Shown here: positions 48,160-59,469 of the stretch, piece by piece | Position numbering within the stretch: position 1 is the first letter of the stretch | How the letters are laid out: every line of letters starts with the position of its first letter | Source: Erodium maritimum | Lineage: Eukaryota > Streptophyta > Magnoliopsida > Geraniales > Geraniaceae | Direction of reading: 5' to 3' | Assembly (NCBI GenBank): GCA_963921825.1 | Contig: OY997595.1 | Location: forward strand, 15,245,228 to 15,309,227 | Length of the DNA: 64,000 nt | Notes under the pieces: generated by a model | Seen by the model: only the letters and a program-made list of their open reading frames with translations | The model's database searches: none | What the model was told of the DNA's origin: nothing | Position numbers and translations under genes: made by a program

Positions 48160-48162
<3 letters not shown>
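46779..48162. mobile_element. Long inverted-repeat element in TA microsatellite (E1)
   Basis: A 1384-bp element flanked on both sides by TA runs. The arms at 46779 to about 47215 and about 47672-48162 are inverted copies (GGTGCGAAC near both tips, then GCGAACATGCGAACTCAAC, TCCGATTTCATTTTTTCTTG, TAACAAGTAGTGGATTGCAT). Inside each arm is a 22-bp tandem repeat, TTTAGTGTATATGGTTTGCG, about 6-7 units left and about 10 right. The about 450-bp centre has no coding capacity. It is non-autonomous, and target specificity for TA repeats is the obvious inference. Confidence 0.8.

Positions 48163-48192
<30 letters not shown>
48163..48192. repeat. (TA)15 microsatellite between E1 and E2
   Basis: TA run shared as the right flank of E1 and the left flank of E2. 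Confidence 0.95.
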
Positions 48193-48195
<3 letters not shown>

Positions 48196-48626
48196 GGTAT
48201 CAGGTACAAACCCCCCCTTATTGTGCAAACTACGAACCAATATGAGCCATAGGATCCCCCCAAAGTGATGTCAACAGAGCGCACCAGATGCTGACACGTG
48301 GACAATAAATATATAAAACATCGCACCTTATTGTGCAAACTACGAACTCACCAGGTGCTGACACGTGGGCGCGCGCTCTGCTGGTGCGCGCGCGCACAGT
48401 GCTGATAGTTTGCATTTTGTGCTAAACTATCAGCACTGTGCTTGTAAACTATCAGCACTCGCGTGCGCGCGTGGTCAACGCGCGCACGCGCACGTGCAGA
48501 GGCGCGCGCGAAGCGGCCACGTGTCAGCATCGCGCGCGCTCTGCTGACGTCACTTTGACCGCATCCTGTGGCTCAGATTGGTTCGTAGTTTGCACAATAA
48601 GAATGGTTTTTACTGGATAGCTACCC
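48193..48626. mobile_element. Inverted-repeat element in TA microsatellite (E2)
   Basis: A 434-bp element between (TA)15 and (TA)5. The arms of about 110 bp are inverted copies (TTATTGTGCAAACTACGAAC, AAAGTGA(T/C)GTCA, GCTGACACGTGG). The left arm contains an internal second copy of TTATTGTGCAAACTACGAAC near 48330. The centre is rich in alternating GCGCGC and has inverted GTGCTGATAGTTT strings. The outer 13 bp (TCAGGTACAAACC) are related to those of E1. There is no coding capacity. Confidence 0.8.
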
Positions 48627-48639
48627 TATATATATACAT

Positions 48640-49667
48640 TTATTTCATTTGTCTTCTTCATATATTTACCTAATATAACTTCATTATATTAGTAATGAGA
48701 AAACCACCAGTGAATAAAAAAATTAAATTATATCAAATATAATATAATTATATTCACTTAATTGGCTTCTATAGTTCAACTCAATTTTGGGCTTGTTGTT
48801 GTGTGTGACCCTGTAGGTTCATACAACGTTGGCAGTGAGCCCGAGATCCCCGTTTCGTTCACATGTCATAATTGGCCTCTAGCAAGGCATTACGGCTTCC
48901 CAAAGTTATATGAAGATCGTCAATCCGATTTAACCTTTTACCGTTAATATCTTAATCCCTTTGTCATCGATATCTCAATCGAATATAAGGCATAGGATCG
49001 TCATCCTTATTTTATTCGATCGTTAGTTACTTGATCTTAAGTAGACTGCAAGTGATAACTCATTATCGATTCGCATGGCCATGCATTTCTGCAGTCTCAC
49101 TTATCAAGGGGCCTAAACGATATCTCTCATATTTACATGAGTGACAAATCCCATATCAGTCGCTCACATTCCTCACATAGACAATTATATATTAAACAAC
49201 AATCTTTATTGTTGCATGGTCAAAGACAACGTTGAACTGTGTCAAGACACACAACCACCTATGTAGAAATCCATGACGATTATAAGGTCAAAGGACTTAA
49301 GTCATATTACGGTACTGAGAAATACTCATGACAGTTCCTATGTAGTATTCTCACAGTGGGTCATTCAATACCATTTCTCTAAATGACATCTATGATTTGA
49401 CTTCATATCCAATATAAATGATCAGTAAAACATGATCATCAGCAAACATCATACTAGTCTTAGTATATCGGTAAGACCAGGGATCATTGGAATAATACTC
49501 TCTTTTTTCTTCTAAGAGTTTTACTATCAAGTCACGTAATTGATGATCTTAGAAAGAGTCGATTATTCATGCAATTAACATTTAACAAAACGATAATGAA
49601 AGTGTCAATGTATTAATAAATGATAACGTCATACATGAAAAGATTGGCCTAGGGCACAAAACTAACA
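48640..49667 (-). repeat. LTR-like remnant, minus orientation
   Basis: On the minus strand the block starts TGTTAGTTTTGTGCCCTAGG at 49667 and contains mid-repetitive-looking sequence to about 48780, then A/T-rich DNA. The TG start and general texture suggest an LTR or LTR-derived non-autonomous element. No partner copy exists in the window, so this is a guess. No gene is seen in the kilobase. Confidence 0.35.
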
Positions 49668-49676
49668 GGGCCCCGT

Positions 49677-50118
49677 TCAAATTAGAGGCATACACAATAT
49701 CTCAACACAACCTAGTGTTGGAACTAGCAACAAAACTCAAGAAAGAAGAAGAAGAATCTCACCAACTTGGTGGCCCAACTTGCAGCTCGTGTATTTGAAA
49801 AACGAACCGTCAAAACTAAAATTACACCGTCCACTTTGAATACCTATATGTGGAGAACATTCACTCCAAAAATCAGCATCATCGGACTTTGGATGAACCT
49901 CCGATCGGGCTCTTGAACGTGGCTGGTCGGATTGGAATTCTGCAGAAAAATATGTTCTTCTTCTTCTCTCTCTCTTTGCTTCTCTCTCAACAATGAAAGC
50001 ACTCACACACTTCCAAATCTGATTTCTAATCCATATAGAAACTCAATCATCCATTTGGGCTTAAGTTGCACCAAATAGGCTTTGGGCCTTGTTCCATTTA
50101 ATTGAAACATGCCCAACA
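49677..50118 (-). repeat. 3' LTR of the Tork-like copia element (shorter)
   Basis: 442 bp matching the first two thirds of the 5' LTR, starting TGTTGGGC on the minus strand at 50118 and joined at 49677 to the unrelated GGGCCCCGTT. Confidence 0.8.
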
Positions 50119-53100
50119 AATCTCCCCCGTTTCAATAAATGGAGGGCATTGCCATTCCGGAAATCTTGCAACATACCTCAAGCTTCTCTCGTGGTAGTGC
50201 CTTAGTGCACATATCGGATCCATTCTCATCCGTGTGAACTTTTTCAAGCTCAAACAACCTCTCCTCAAGAGCATCTCTAAGCCAATGATACCTCACATCA
50301 ATATGCTTTGACTTTGCATGAAATGTCGAATTCTTGCTCAAGTGGATTGCACTTTGGTTATCACTATAAACCACATACCGCTTCTGCTTGAGACCAAGCT
50401 CTTGTATGAATCTCTTCACCCACAACAACTCTTTACATGCTTCAGTTGTTGCAATATATTCAGCTTCTGTAGTAGAAAGTGCTACACACTTTTGAAGCTT
50501 TGATTGCCATGAAACTGTTCCACCTGCAAATATCATCAAGTAACCAGAGGTGGACTTTCTGCTATCAACATCTCCTGCCATGTCTGAATCTGAGTACCCA
50601 ACTAACATAGGTTCTCCACTTCCGAAAGTAAGTCTAAAACTAGAAGTACCTCGGAGATATCTCATAATCCATTTGACTGCATCCCAATGCACTTTACCTG
50701 GATTAGACAGAAAACGGCTAACAACTCCAACTGCATGAGCAATGTCGGGTCTAGTACATACATAGCATACATCAAGCTTCCTACTGTCGAGGCATATGGA
50801 ACTCTCTCCATGTCTTCCATCTCCTTCTCTGTAGAAGGGCTCTCCTTTGTGCTTAGCTTAAAGTGAGTAGCAAGAGGAGAGCTAACCACTTTAACCTTGT
50901 CCATGTTGAACCTTTGCAACACCTTCTCAATATATTGCTCTTGTGACATATACACCTTCTTCGCGCCTCTATCGCGAGAAATTCTGATACCAAGAATATT
51001 CTTCACAGGACCTAAGTCCTTCATAGCAAAAACCTGACACAACTGCTGCTTCAACCTGTCAACTCTAGAAATATTCTTCCCAACAATCAGCATATCATCA
51101 ATATATAGCAATAATATGATAAAATCATCATCAGAGAATCGCTTCACAAAAACACAATGGTCACACTTAGTTTTCTGGTAGCCTTGCTCCCCCATAACTG
51201 ATTCAAACTTCTTGTACCACTGCCTTGGTGCCTGCTTCAAACCATAAAGGCTTTTCTGTAGCTTGCACACATACTCCTCTTTTCCCTTTTCTGCGAAACC
51301 CTCTGACTGCTCCATATAAATCTCCTTGTCTAAGTCACCATGGAGAAATGTATTCTTCACATCCATCTGCTCAATCTCCAAATCAAGACTAGCTGCGAAA
51401 CCCAGAACAACACGAATAGATGACATCTTAACAACCGGAGAAAATATTTCATCAAGATCAATACCTTTCCTTTGGCTGAACCCCTTGACCACCAATCTAG
51501 ATTTGTATCTTGGGCGTGAGGAATTCTCTTCCTGCTTTATTCTGTACACCCACTTGTTCTTCAAACCTCTCTTACCTTTCGGCAACTTAACCAACTCAAA
51601 AGTATGGTTCTCATGCAATGACTTCATCTCATCTTGCATGTCCTCAACCCACTCCTCTTTGTTCTCATCTTCAATGGCTTCTTCATAACTTTGAGGCTCT
51701 CCCCCGTCAGTTAGTAACACATACTCATCAATAGAATACCTTGAAGAAGGATGACGATCTCTAGAAGATCTCCTGAGTGAAACAACTGGTGGATCAACAG
51801 GTACTGACAACTGCTCATGGATTTCATCATCCATCTCAACCTCTATTGGAATGTCAACATTGCCTGTATCTTGATTGTCATCATGAACTTCGTCTTCAAC
51901 CTGACTTTGTAAACCTGCAGAAGAAACTATATCAAAGTCAATCAAGTCATCACTATATGGAGGAAGATCTACAGCTTTCTCCATATCTTTAACGTTCTGG
52001 TCTTCCATAAAAACCACATCGCGGCTTCTAACTAGCTTCTTCTGTACAGGATCATAAAACCTGTATCCAAACTCATCCAAGCCATAACCGATGAATATGC
52101 ACTGTCTTGTCTTCACATCAAGCTTAGACCTCTCATCCTTTGGTACGTGCACAAATGCCTTGCACCCCAAAACTCTCAGATGATCATAGGAGACGTCTTT
52201 ACCTGTCCAAACTCTATTTGGAACATCAAACCCAAGAGAAACACTAGGTGTGAGATTTAACACATGTACCACCATACTCAACGCTTCACCCCAAAAGGAT
52301 CTCGGTAGTCGTGCTTGTGAAAGCAAACATCTCACCCTCTCAACAAGTGTCCTGTTCATCCTCTCAGCTAACCCATTCAACTGAGGTGTCTTCGGAGGTG
52401 TCTTTTGGTATCGAATACCTTGATCCCTGCAATACTCATCAAAAGGACCACAATACTCACCTCCATTATATGTCCTGATGCACTTCAACTTCTTCCCAGT
52501 CTGTCTCTCAACTAGGGCATGAAACTGCTTGAAAACTCCAAGCACTTGATCTTTCGTCTTCAAGGTGTAAGCCCACACCTTCCTTGAATGATCATCAATA
52601 AAAGTCACAAAATAAAGTACACCGCCCAATGTTCGTTTTTTCATAGGACCACAAACATCAGAATATACCAAATCAAGTATTTCTGACTTTCTAGAATGAG
52701 GAGATGATTTAAAAGACATTCTTGCTTGCTTACCGGCCAAGCAATGTTCACACTTCTTCAATGGTGTGCAACTCATCCCCGGTAGAAGATTCTTCTTGCT
52801 CAACATCATCAATCCCTTCTCACTTATGTGACTAAGCCGACTGTGCCATAATTATGTTGTACCTTCACCTTCAACTGCATTAACAATGCCATTGGAAACT
52901 CTAGCTCGAGTAACATACAACGAAGCACACTTGCTCCCTCTAGCCACAACCATAGACCCTTTGGTGAGCTTCCACTTGCCATCACCAAAGTGATGATGAA
53001 AACCTTCATCATCGAGCCTTCCTACAGATATCAAGTTCAAGCGAATGTCAAAAATATGCTTAACATTTTTGAGAACCAAGAGTGTACCATTTTCCGTCTC

Positions 53101-54166
53101 TAAGCTCACATCTCCAACGCCAATAGCCTTTGACGTGTCTCTGTTTCCCATCTTAACACTCCCATAGTCACCGCTGTATAAGATGAAAAGAAATCCCTCC
53201 TCGATGTAGCATGTATACTGGCACCACTATCTGCTATCCAACTGGTCTCTTGAGAAGCCAAATTGACAGTTTCTTCATCATCACATAGAACAAGGAACTC
53301 CTCTGTAATAACAGCAACATTATCATCATCACCACCGCTATTGTGCTCATTTCCCTTTCCTTTGTCATATTTGGTGTCTCTTTTAAATTTCTGGCAATGC
53401 TTCTTCATATGCCCCCTTTGACCACAATGATAGCACTCAACATCAGCAAACTGGTTCCTACTTTTACGTCTGCCTCTGCCTTTCGAATCTCTGCTCTTAC
53501 TCCTCCCTCTTTGTGTAGTAATCAACACCTCCGTGTGTGAAGAGGAACCCTATGACTTTCTTCTCGTCTCTTCATTTAGAACACACCCCTTAGCCATATC
53601 CATGGTAATAACACCATCTGGAGCCGAGTTAGACAATGACGTTCTGAACGTCTCCCAAGAGTCCGACAAAGTACCCAAAAGCCACAAACCTTGAACCTCA
53701 TCTTCAAACTTGATACCCATTCCTGCAAGTTGATTAATAATACCCTGAAAAGCATTCAGATGATCTATCATAGGACTCTCATCTTGATACTTCAAACTCA
53801 TCATCTGCTTAATCAGAAACAACTTGTTATTCCCTGTCTTTCGAGCATACAACTGCTCAAGCTTGCTCCATAAAATGTGTGCATTTGTCTCTCCACTAAC
53901 ATGATTCAAAACATTATCATCAACCCATTGCCTGATGTAACCACACACTTGGCGATGAAATAATTTCCAAGCACCATCAGTTTTACCCTCAGGCATTTCT
54001 TCACTGAATACCGGAAGATAATAATCCTTCACATAAAAGAAGATCCTCCATCTTGCCCCTCCAAACATGATAATTAGAACCATTCAGATTAACCATTCTA
54101 CTTGTATTAGCTTCCATCGTTTAACACAGAAAAACCCAATAAGCCAACCGGGCTCTGATACCACTC

Positions 54167-54834
54167 TGATAGGAAGAATACCAAATAACAACAGATAAAT
54201 GCAACACAGCGGAATCAATTCTCCCACACTTGTGCAAACCAAGTAGGAAACCAACAAACAGAGCAAATCACCAAACACAATGCACACAAGATTTAGCGTG
54301 GAAAACCTTCTCAAGACGAGAAGTAAAAACCACGGGACCCTCTAGGCCTCTTAATCATCCACTATCAACTTTAATGGGTACAATATCTCTCTAATCAAAT
54401 TAGAGGCATACACAATATCTCAACACAACCTAGTGTTGGAACTAGCAACAAAACTCAAGAAAGAAGAAGAGGAATCTCAACAACTTGGTGGCCCAACTTG
54501 CAGCTCGTGCATCTGAAAAATGAACCGTCAAAACCAAAATTCCACCGTCCAATTTGAAGACCTATATGTGGAGAACATTCACTCCAAAAATCAGCACCAT
54601 CGGACTTTGGATGAACCTCCGATCGGGCTCTTGAACGTGGCTGGTCGGACTGGAATTCTGCAGAAAAATCTGCTCTTCTTCTTCTCTCTCTTTGCTTCTC
54701 TCTCAAAAATGGAGGCGCACACACACTTCCAAATCTGATTTCTATTCCATATAGAAACCCTATCATCCATTTGGGCTTAAGTTGCACCAAATAGGCTTTG
54801 GGCCTTGTTCCATTTAATTGAAACATGCCCAACA
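54167..54834 (-). repeat. 5' LTR of the Tork-like copia element
   Basis: 668 bp. On the minus strand it starts TGTTGGGCATGTTTC and ends CTATCA, just before the primer-binding site. It contains a CTTCTT/CTCTCT-rich stretch. Confidence 0.8.
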
Positions 54835-55464
54835 GACGCATCGTCTAAGCATCAGGGACTGCCACTGGGAGGGGTCCCTAGACGATGCTTTGCCTCCCAC
54901 CATCACCTTTACTGTTGAGGTCCCTCCGGATCTCCGGTACCTTGTTCTCCCTCTCTGCCTTCTCTCTCTCCCCACGAGGCATCAAAATACCGTTTGTGAC
55001 GGTTATGATAGTATAAGGTCCAGTGAACTTTTGTTCGTGAATACTGGCCTTCTAATAATCTGAGAGAATATTCTCCGCTGCAGGATAATGTAATCGTTTT
55101 AAAGTTATAAAGTTACACCCTTCGTTCAAAAACAAAAAGAATCATTTCAAGTCTTACGATAACAAATGATGTTGAAGTAAATAATTTTACACCAAATAAA
55201 TTTTATAATAGTATCACCGTCTTAGTATTGAATTGTATTTAGGTTTTGAGTCCAAGTAATAGGTAAAGATTAATATTGGGCTTGATCTTCAAGGAACATT
55301 TTCTCTCTATCCAAACAACTAATTTAATTGTTTTATTCCCCTTCCAAATGAGCAAACCCAGCAAAATCCTACTGAACCCAGGTATAGTATATATAGAAAC
55401 CCATTCGAAAACTGGTAAAGCACATCAAATTCATCTGATTATCCACTTAAGAGGAACGAGAACA
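54835..55464. other. Intergenic, promoter region of the membrane-protein gene
   Basis: No repeat or gene is recognised. A TATAGTATATATAG string near 55383-55396 could be the TATA box for the gene starting at 55465. The first 150 bp are GC-richer. Confidence 0.4.
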
Positions 55465-57525
55465 ATGAGTTTTCTCGCCGGAAGATTGGCCGGGAAAGAG
55501 GGAGCTTACTTTCTCCAGGAATCCAAAAACGCCGTCGGCCGTCTTGCCCAGAAAAATTCCGGCAAAAAGCTCCCATCTTCCTCTTCACCTTCGCAAGCTG
55601 CCGAGTCGGAGCCCCAACCAGACGTGCTTCCGGAGATACTGAGGCACTCTCTGCCCTCGAAGATCTTGTCGTCGACCACCTCCGAGTCGTCGACTCTGTC
55701 CACTGGTCCTAAGTGGGGTCTTCCTTTGGATCCTCGCACTGCCAATTCCGTCAATCCCGATGCTCTGAACCCTCTTAGGGCTTACGTTTCTCTGCCCCAG
55801 GTCACCTTTGGCCCCAGAAGGTATGTTCCTTCGCTTTCGTTTTCGATGGCTTTGCTGAATTCATGCTCACTTGCCCAATTTCAACGAGATCAATAGAGGT
55901 GAAGGGGAAGAGACAAAATCACTGCTTGCTAACTGATTCCTGTTTTGTTTTCGGTAGAATGGTTAGGTTTGGTGGGTTTTATTGAGGGATTGCTTTGTTT
56001 TGCAGAATACTTGAAGAACAATTACTGGGTATCTTACAATTGTTGTAAATGAAGTATGTTTGGGCATCAGTTCCAATGATTTTTAGTGAATTGAGCTCGA
56101 GTTTGTGATATGTGTAGAGATATTTTATTGGATGATTTGGAGGTGAGGGTGTTAGATTTTCTTATTGCAGTAGTTTGGATTGATTGGGGTCATGTTCTTT
56201 GCAGGTGGGATTTGCCTCAAATGGAGCACTCGGTTTTGGCATCAACTGCAAATGCCAAGCGCCTAGACAAGGAGATATATGTTAATCCAGAGAAGTTGAA
56301 AGCCGCAGCTGAAGCCTTCTCACAAAGTGAGTCCTGTTTATTAGCTGATTTTGTATATTCTTGGCTTGTTTCATTTGTTATGGAGCTTATAGTTCATCAA
56401 TGAAGTTAGGCTCAGCTCAGTAATGATTTCAGATGTCACTTGTAGAAAAGTTCCCTCCTTTCCATTGTCAGACACAAAACTATAATTGAAGAAACGTTTG
56501 TAGTATAGGGGCGTTCTGTACTTGTAGATGTCACCTTGTTTCCATATGCATCAGTAAATAGTATAATTGCTTGCTTATCATCCTCACGCTGATTGTCAAG
56601 ATTGATGGAGAAGAATCAATGTATTTTTCTTATCTGAATTTGATCCATGAAGAAAGAAGACCAGGCTCATCATTCCTTTGCACAGATACGAACACAACAC
56701 ATACTCGTAGTTCACAGTCTATCAGCTTGCATAGCTAGTTTTCCCCGGTAGTCTCATATCATGCAATTAATTGAAAAAGGAAATGGTATTGAGAACATCT
56801 GAAAGTGTATAATTGTCTCATTTCAGACAAAATTGTGACCTTGTTAATTTAGTAGTCTCTGTTGCGCGGGTTAAATGGTTATGTTTACTTCATGCTTAGC
56901 ACTGTTTTATGCCCATCTGCTGCATTTCAACATGACTCTTTTACTAACTGTTGAAATAATGGAGATCATAGTGGCGTGTAATTAAAGCTTGTCATTTTGC
57001 TGCTGTAGTCGGAAAGGCATTTGCTATTGCTAGCGCATTTGTCTTTGGAGGTTCAACCTTGTTGCTTGGAGTGACTGTCTCCAAACTTGAGCTTCATACT
57101 GTAAGTGTGGATTTTTCATGCATCAGGGTTTCAAATTTTTCTTGAAGTTTTTGTTTTGTGAAATACATACATACAACTGCTCATATACATATTTTCCTTG
57201 TATGAATCGAGTATCCACAATGAGTCTTAATTTCATAGTAGTTTCTTATATTGTTTTGACAGACTGATGATGTTCGCAACAAAGTTAATGATCTGGTTCA
57301 GCCTAAACTTGACATGCTCCGAGGGCAGTTGGTTCCCATAAAAACTTGGGTATGTCCAAACCCGAAACCTGATACTCGTGTCTTGTGGCAAAAACTTAAC
57401 TAGTGGTCTGATTTCAGGCTGAGAACACTTCGAAGAAGTGGCATCTGGAGAGGCAGGAGAAAGTGAAAGGCAGCCCCATGATTAAGCGACTCTCGGAGAT
57501 CTTAGGATCAAGGCCATCCAGCTAA
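55465..57525 (+). CDS. Plant-conserved single-pass membrane protein, function unknown
   Basis: A five-exon gene: 55465-55820, 56205-56326, 57009-57100, 57263-57349 and 57418-57525. All introns are GT-AG and the phases agree (2, 1, 0, 0), giving 254 residues. The N-terminus MSFLAGRLAGKEGAYFLQESKNAVGRL is basic and amphipathic, then a Ser/Pro-rich low-complexity part (about 35-95) follows. WDLPQMEHSVLASTANAKRLDKEIYVNPEKLKAAAEAFSQ lies in exon 2. One transmembrane helix is in exon 3 (about AFAIASAFVFGGSTLLLGVTV). Exons 4-5 give a charged tail with DDVRNKVNDLVQPKLDML. I recognise the general type as an uncharacterised plant transmembrane protein and cannot name a function. The N-terminus could target mitochondria or plastids; that is inference. 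A poly-A signal-like AATAAAAACCCC lies at 57589. Confidence 0.8.
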
Positions 57526-58010
57526 TTCCATCAAGATTTTGTTGCACTTGTACAAACTGTTGCTTGTAACACCAACTCAAACCCATAAGAATAAAAACCC
57601 CAATAATATATTTGTAGTTGGTGTTGTGTTGTCTTTGTATTGTACTTGTAGAAGATCATATATGAGTGTTGATTAGTAATAAATTTTTCTTCACCTTAAT
57701 TCTTCCTTGGATGTCTGTTTGGTAGCTGAGAGAGTGAGAGTAAGAGGAACCAAATGGAACCCTTTATCTTATATTGTTATGTTTTGTTTCCTCTGTTATA
57801 TATATCTGCAGAGAGGAAGAGGCTTAGCCCTTGATTTAAACGGATTCTCTGTAGAAGAAGCTTTTTTTTTGCGGCTGAAATTTTATTTGGGCTTGTTTAT
57901 TGGGCTTCTCTTTTTTGGGCTGGGCTATTCTTTTAGCTGGTAAAAATTGAATCTCTCTGAAATTTGAATAATTAAAAACTATCTACCCTTATCTATCAAG
58001 CCCCAGAGTC
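57526..58010. other. 3'-UTR and intergenic spacer
   Basis: The likely 3'-UTR of the membrane-protein gene ends within about 150 bp (AATAAAAACC at 57589; AGTAATAAATTT at about 57676). The remainder leads into the cupin gene's promoter. Nothing else is seen. Confidence 0.45.
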
Positions 58011-58132
58011 AGTTCATACTAATTCTTCCCAAGCCCTCATCGCCGAACTCCTCTGAGCACTGAGCTTCTCCTCCAAATTCATCCTCAATTTGACTCTCTT
58101 ACAAACTCAGACTTATATTCAGGTATTATTCA
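58011..58132 (+). other. Putative 5'-UTR exon of the cupin gene
   Basis: A CT-rich leader-like sequence (CTCCTCTGAGCACTGAGCTTC) ends in ATATTCAG|GTATTATTC, a plausible donor. The partner acceptor would be TTTCCTCAG at 59011-59019, 24 bp upstream of the cupin ATG. This makes an intron of about 890 bp in the 5'-UTR. The start of the exon is not known. Confidence 0.5.
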
Positions 58133-58541
58133 GGCTTTTGTATTTTTCTGTGCCCTAGTATATTCGAGGAATAATTGAGCTTTTGGATAACCTATATTGT
58201 GGCTCTGGCAAATCTGTGCACGGTCTTTTTTTCTTTCTTTCTTACTGTTTTTAATACTTCATTTGTTGAGTCAATTTTGTTCTGGTATTATTCATTACAA
58301 GTTTTGGAGTTGTGAATGGTGAATAAGCTTCTGTAAAATAGAACTCATGGTTTGTGGTATGGTAACTTTTTTGTATAGAAAGAAGTGTTTAGACCAATTC
58401 ATGTTCTAGATATCATTAAACGTTTATGAATAAGAGGGGAATGCAACTATATTTGGACTAAAATTTGATATTTACATTTAAATTGTAATTTTAAATATTA
58501 TTATTTAATAGTCATATATTTTATATTTTGTAATAGTTATT

Positions 58542-58873
58542 TTTTGAAAAAAATCCGAGAACTAACAATCATCAATTTGTACTTTTCGAAAACTGACTAT
58601 AGACTTATTAGTCGATCAATTTGATATTGCTAAAGTAATTACGCAAACTAACATTTTCCGTTAGAAATGACTATTCAACTTAAAAACTAACTGTAGACTT
58701 GTCAATTTTTTGAGTTTTTCCTAACGCTTTCTGTCATTTCTAACGGAAAATGGTAGTTTGCGTAATTATCTTAAGTCTATAGTGTCAAATTGATTGACTA
58801 GTAAGTCTGCAGTCAATTTTTGAACGGTACAAGTTGATAATAGTTAGTTATCGGTGTTATCTTTTTTTTTTCT
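58542..58873. mobile_element. Foldback MITE in the cupin 5'-UTR intron
   Basis: A 330-bp AT-rich palindrome. The left arm (GACTATAGACTTATTAGTC, AATTACGCAAACTAACATTTTCCGTTAGAAATGAC) is the inverse of the right arm (GTCAATTTTTGAAC, AACGGAAAATGGTAGTTTGCGTAATT), with a loop of about 60 bp. No clear target duplication. The superfamily cannot be named. Confidence 0.65.
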
Positions 58874-59043
58874 TTCTATATTCAATAATTGTTTATGGCA
58901 TACCTGAAATGTATTCTTGACTCCACACCCGGTCTTATCACTGGCACAGAATGCATATATGCTTAAATTGCATCCAATGTTTAAAAATCTTTGATATATA
59001 TGTTTATTTGTTTCCTCAGACAGACAAGAAGAGTGGTCTGAGA

Positions 59044-59469
59044 ATGGCTAGTGTCTTTGCGGCCCCAATCTCCACCTTATTACTCCCTGGTGACAGGAGC
59101 AGATGCAGGCATTTTAGTGTAAGGCGATGTCAAAGTATAAAGCACGTGGGGGTAGAGAAAAGCCTAGAGGAATTGTATGGGGTGAGGGTGGAGCGTCAAG
59201 TGTCACCAAAGAGACTAGAGGAGCTAGGCGTTTCAAATTGGTCAGTGTGGAAGACTGGCAAGTGCAGGCTTCCATGGGACTGGCAAGTGGACCAGTTGGT
59301 TTATGTAGAAGAAGGCGAGGTCAGAGTAGTGCCCGAAGGGAGCGAAAGGTACATGCAGTTTCTTGCCGGAGACCTAGTTCGTTATCCCAAGTGGTTTGAG
59401 GCCGACCTCTGGTTCAATGCCCCTTACCAGGAGCGCTATTGTTTCAGAGCATATGGTGATGATAACTAG
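59044..59469 (+). CDS. RmlC-like cupin protein (Cupin_3/DUF861 type), probably plastid
   Basis: A single coding exon for 141 residues; the ATG at 59044 is the first after a TTTCCTCAG acceptor. Residues 1-40 (MASVFAAPISTLLLPGDRSRCRHFSVRRCQS) are Ser/Arg-rich and poor in acids, like a plastid or mitochondrial transit peptide. Residues about 62-135 form the compact cupin: VSNWSVWKTGKCRLPWDW, VDQLVYVEEGEVRVVPEG, MQFLAGDLVRYPKWFEADLWFNAPYQERYCF. The metal-binding histidines of classic cupins are not present (VDQLVYVEEGEV where HxH...E would be), as is common in this plant subfamily. The enzymatic role is unknown. The same family occurs in Arabidopsis as a small chloroplast RmlC-like cupin; that is from memory. 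Confidence 0.8.
   Translation: MASVFAAPISTLLLPGDRSRCRHFSVRRCQSIKHVGVEKSLEELYGVRVERQVSPKRLEELGVSNWSVWKTGKCRLPWDWQVDQLVYVEEGEVRVVPEGSERYMQFLAGDLVRYPKWFEADLWFNAPYQERYCFRAYGDDN

Larger units (their letters stand above)
49677..54834 (-). mobile_element. Ty1/copia LTR retrotransposon, Tork/Tnt1-like, minus strand
   Basis: A 5.2 kb element. From high to low coordinates: a 668-bp 5' LTR (54834-54167), primer-binding site complementary to initiator tRNA-Met (54163-54152), gag (about 54080-53550), CCHC zinc knuckle (CYHCGQRGHMKKHC, about 53430), protease (WIADSGASIHAT, about 53240), integrase (about 52800-52000), reverse transcriptase with YIDDML (about 51500-50800), RNase H (about 50690-50140), purine tract (GGGGGAGAT), and a 3' LTR that is shorter than its partner. 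Most parts are present and there are only a few breaks. The LTRs differ by several percent by eye, so it is older than the copia element at 22957, perhaps a few million years. Confidence 0.9.

Noticed and set aside
48365-48620. Short frames in E2
   Set aside because: Alternating GCGC core gives Arg/Ala-rich open frames on both strands; no coding signal.
59127-59399. 90-codon frame overlapping the cupin gene
   Set aside because: Out-of-frame shadow of the cupin coding sequence.
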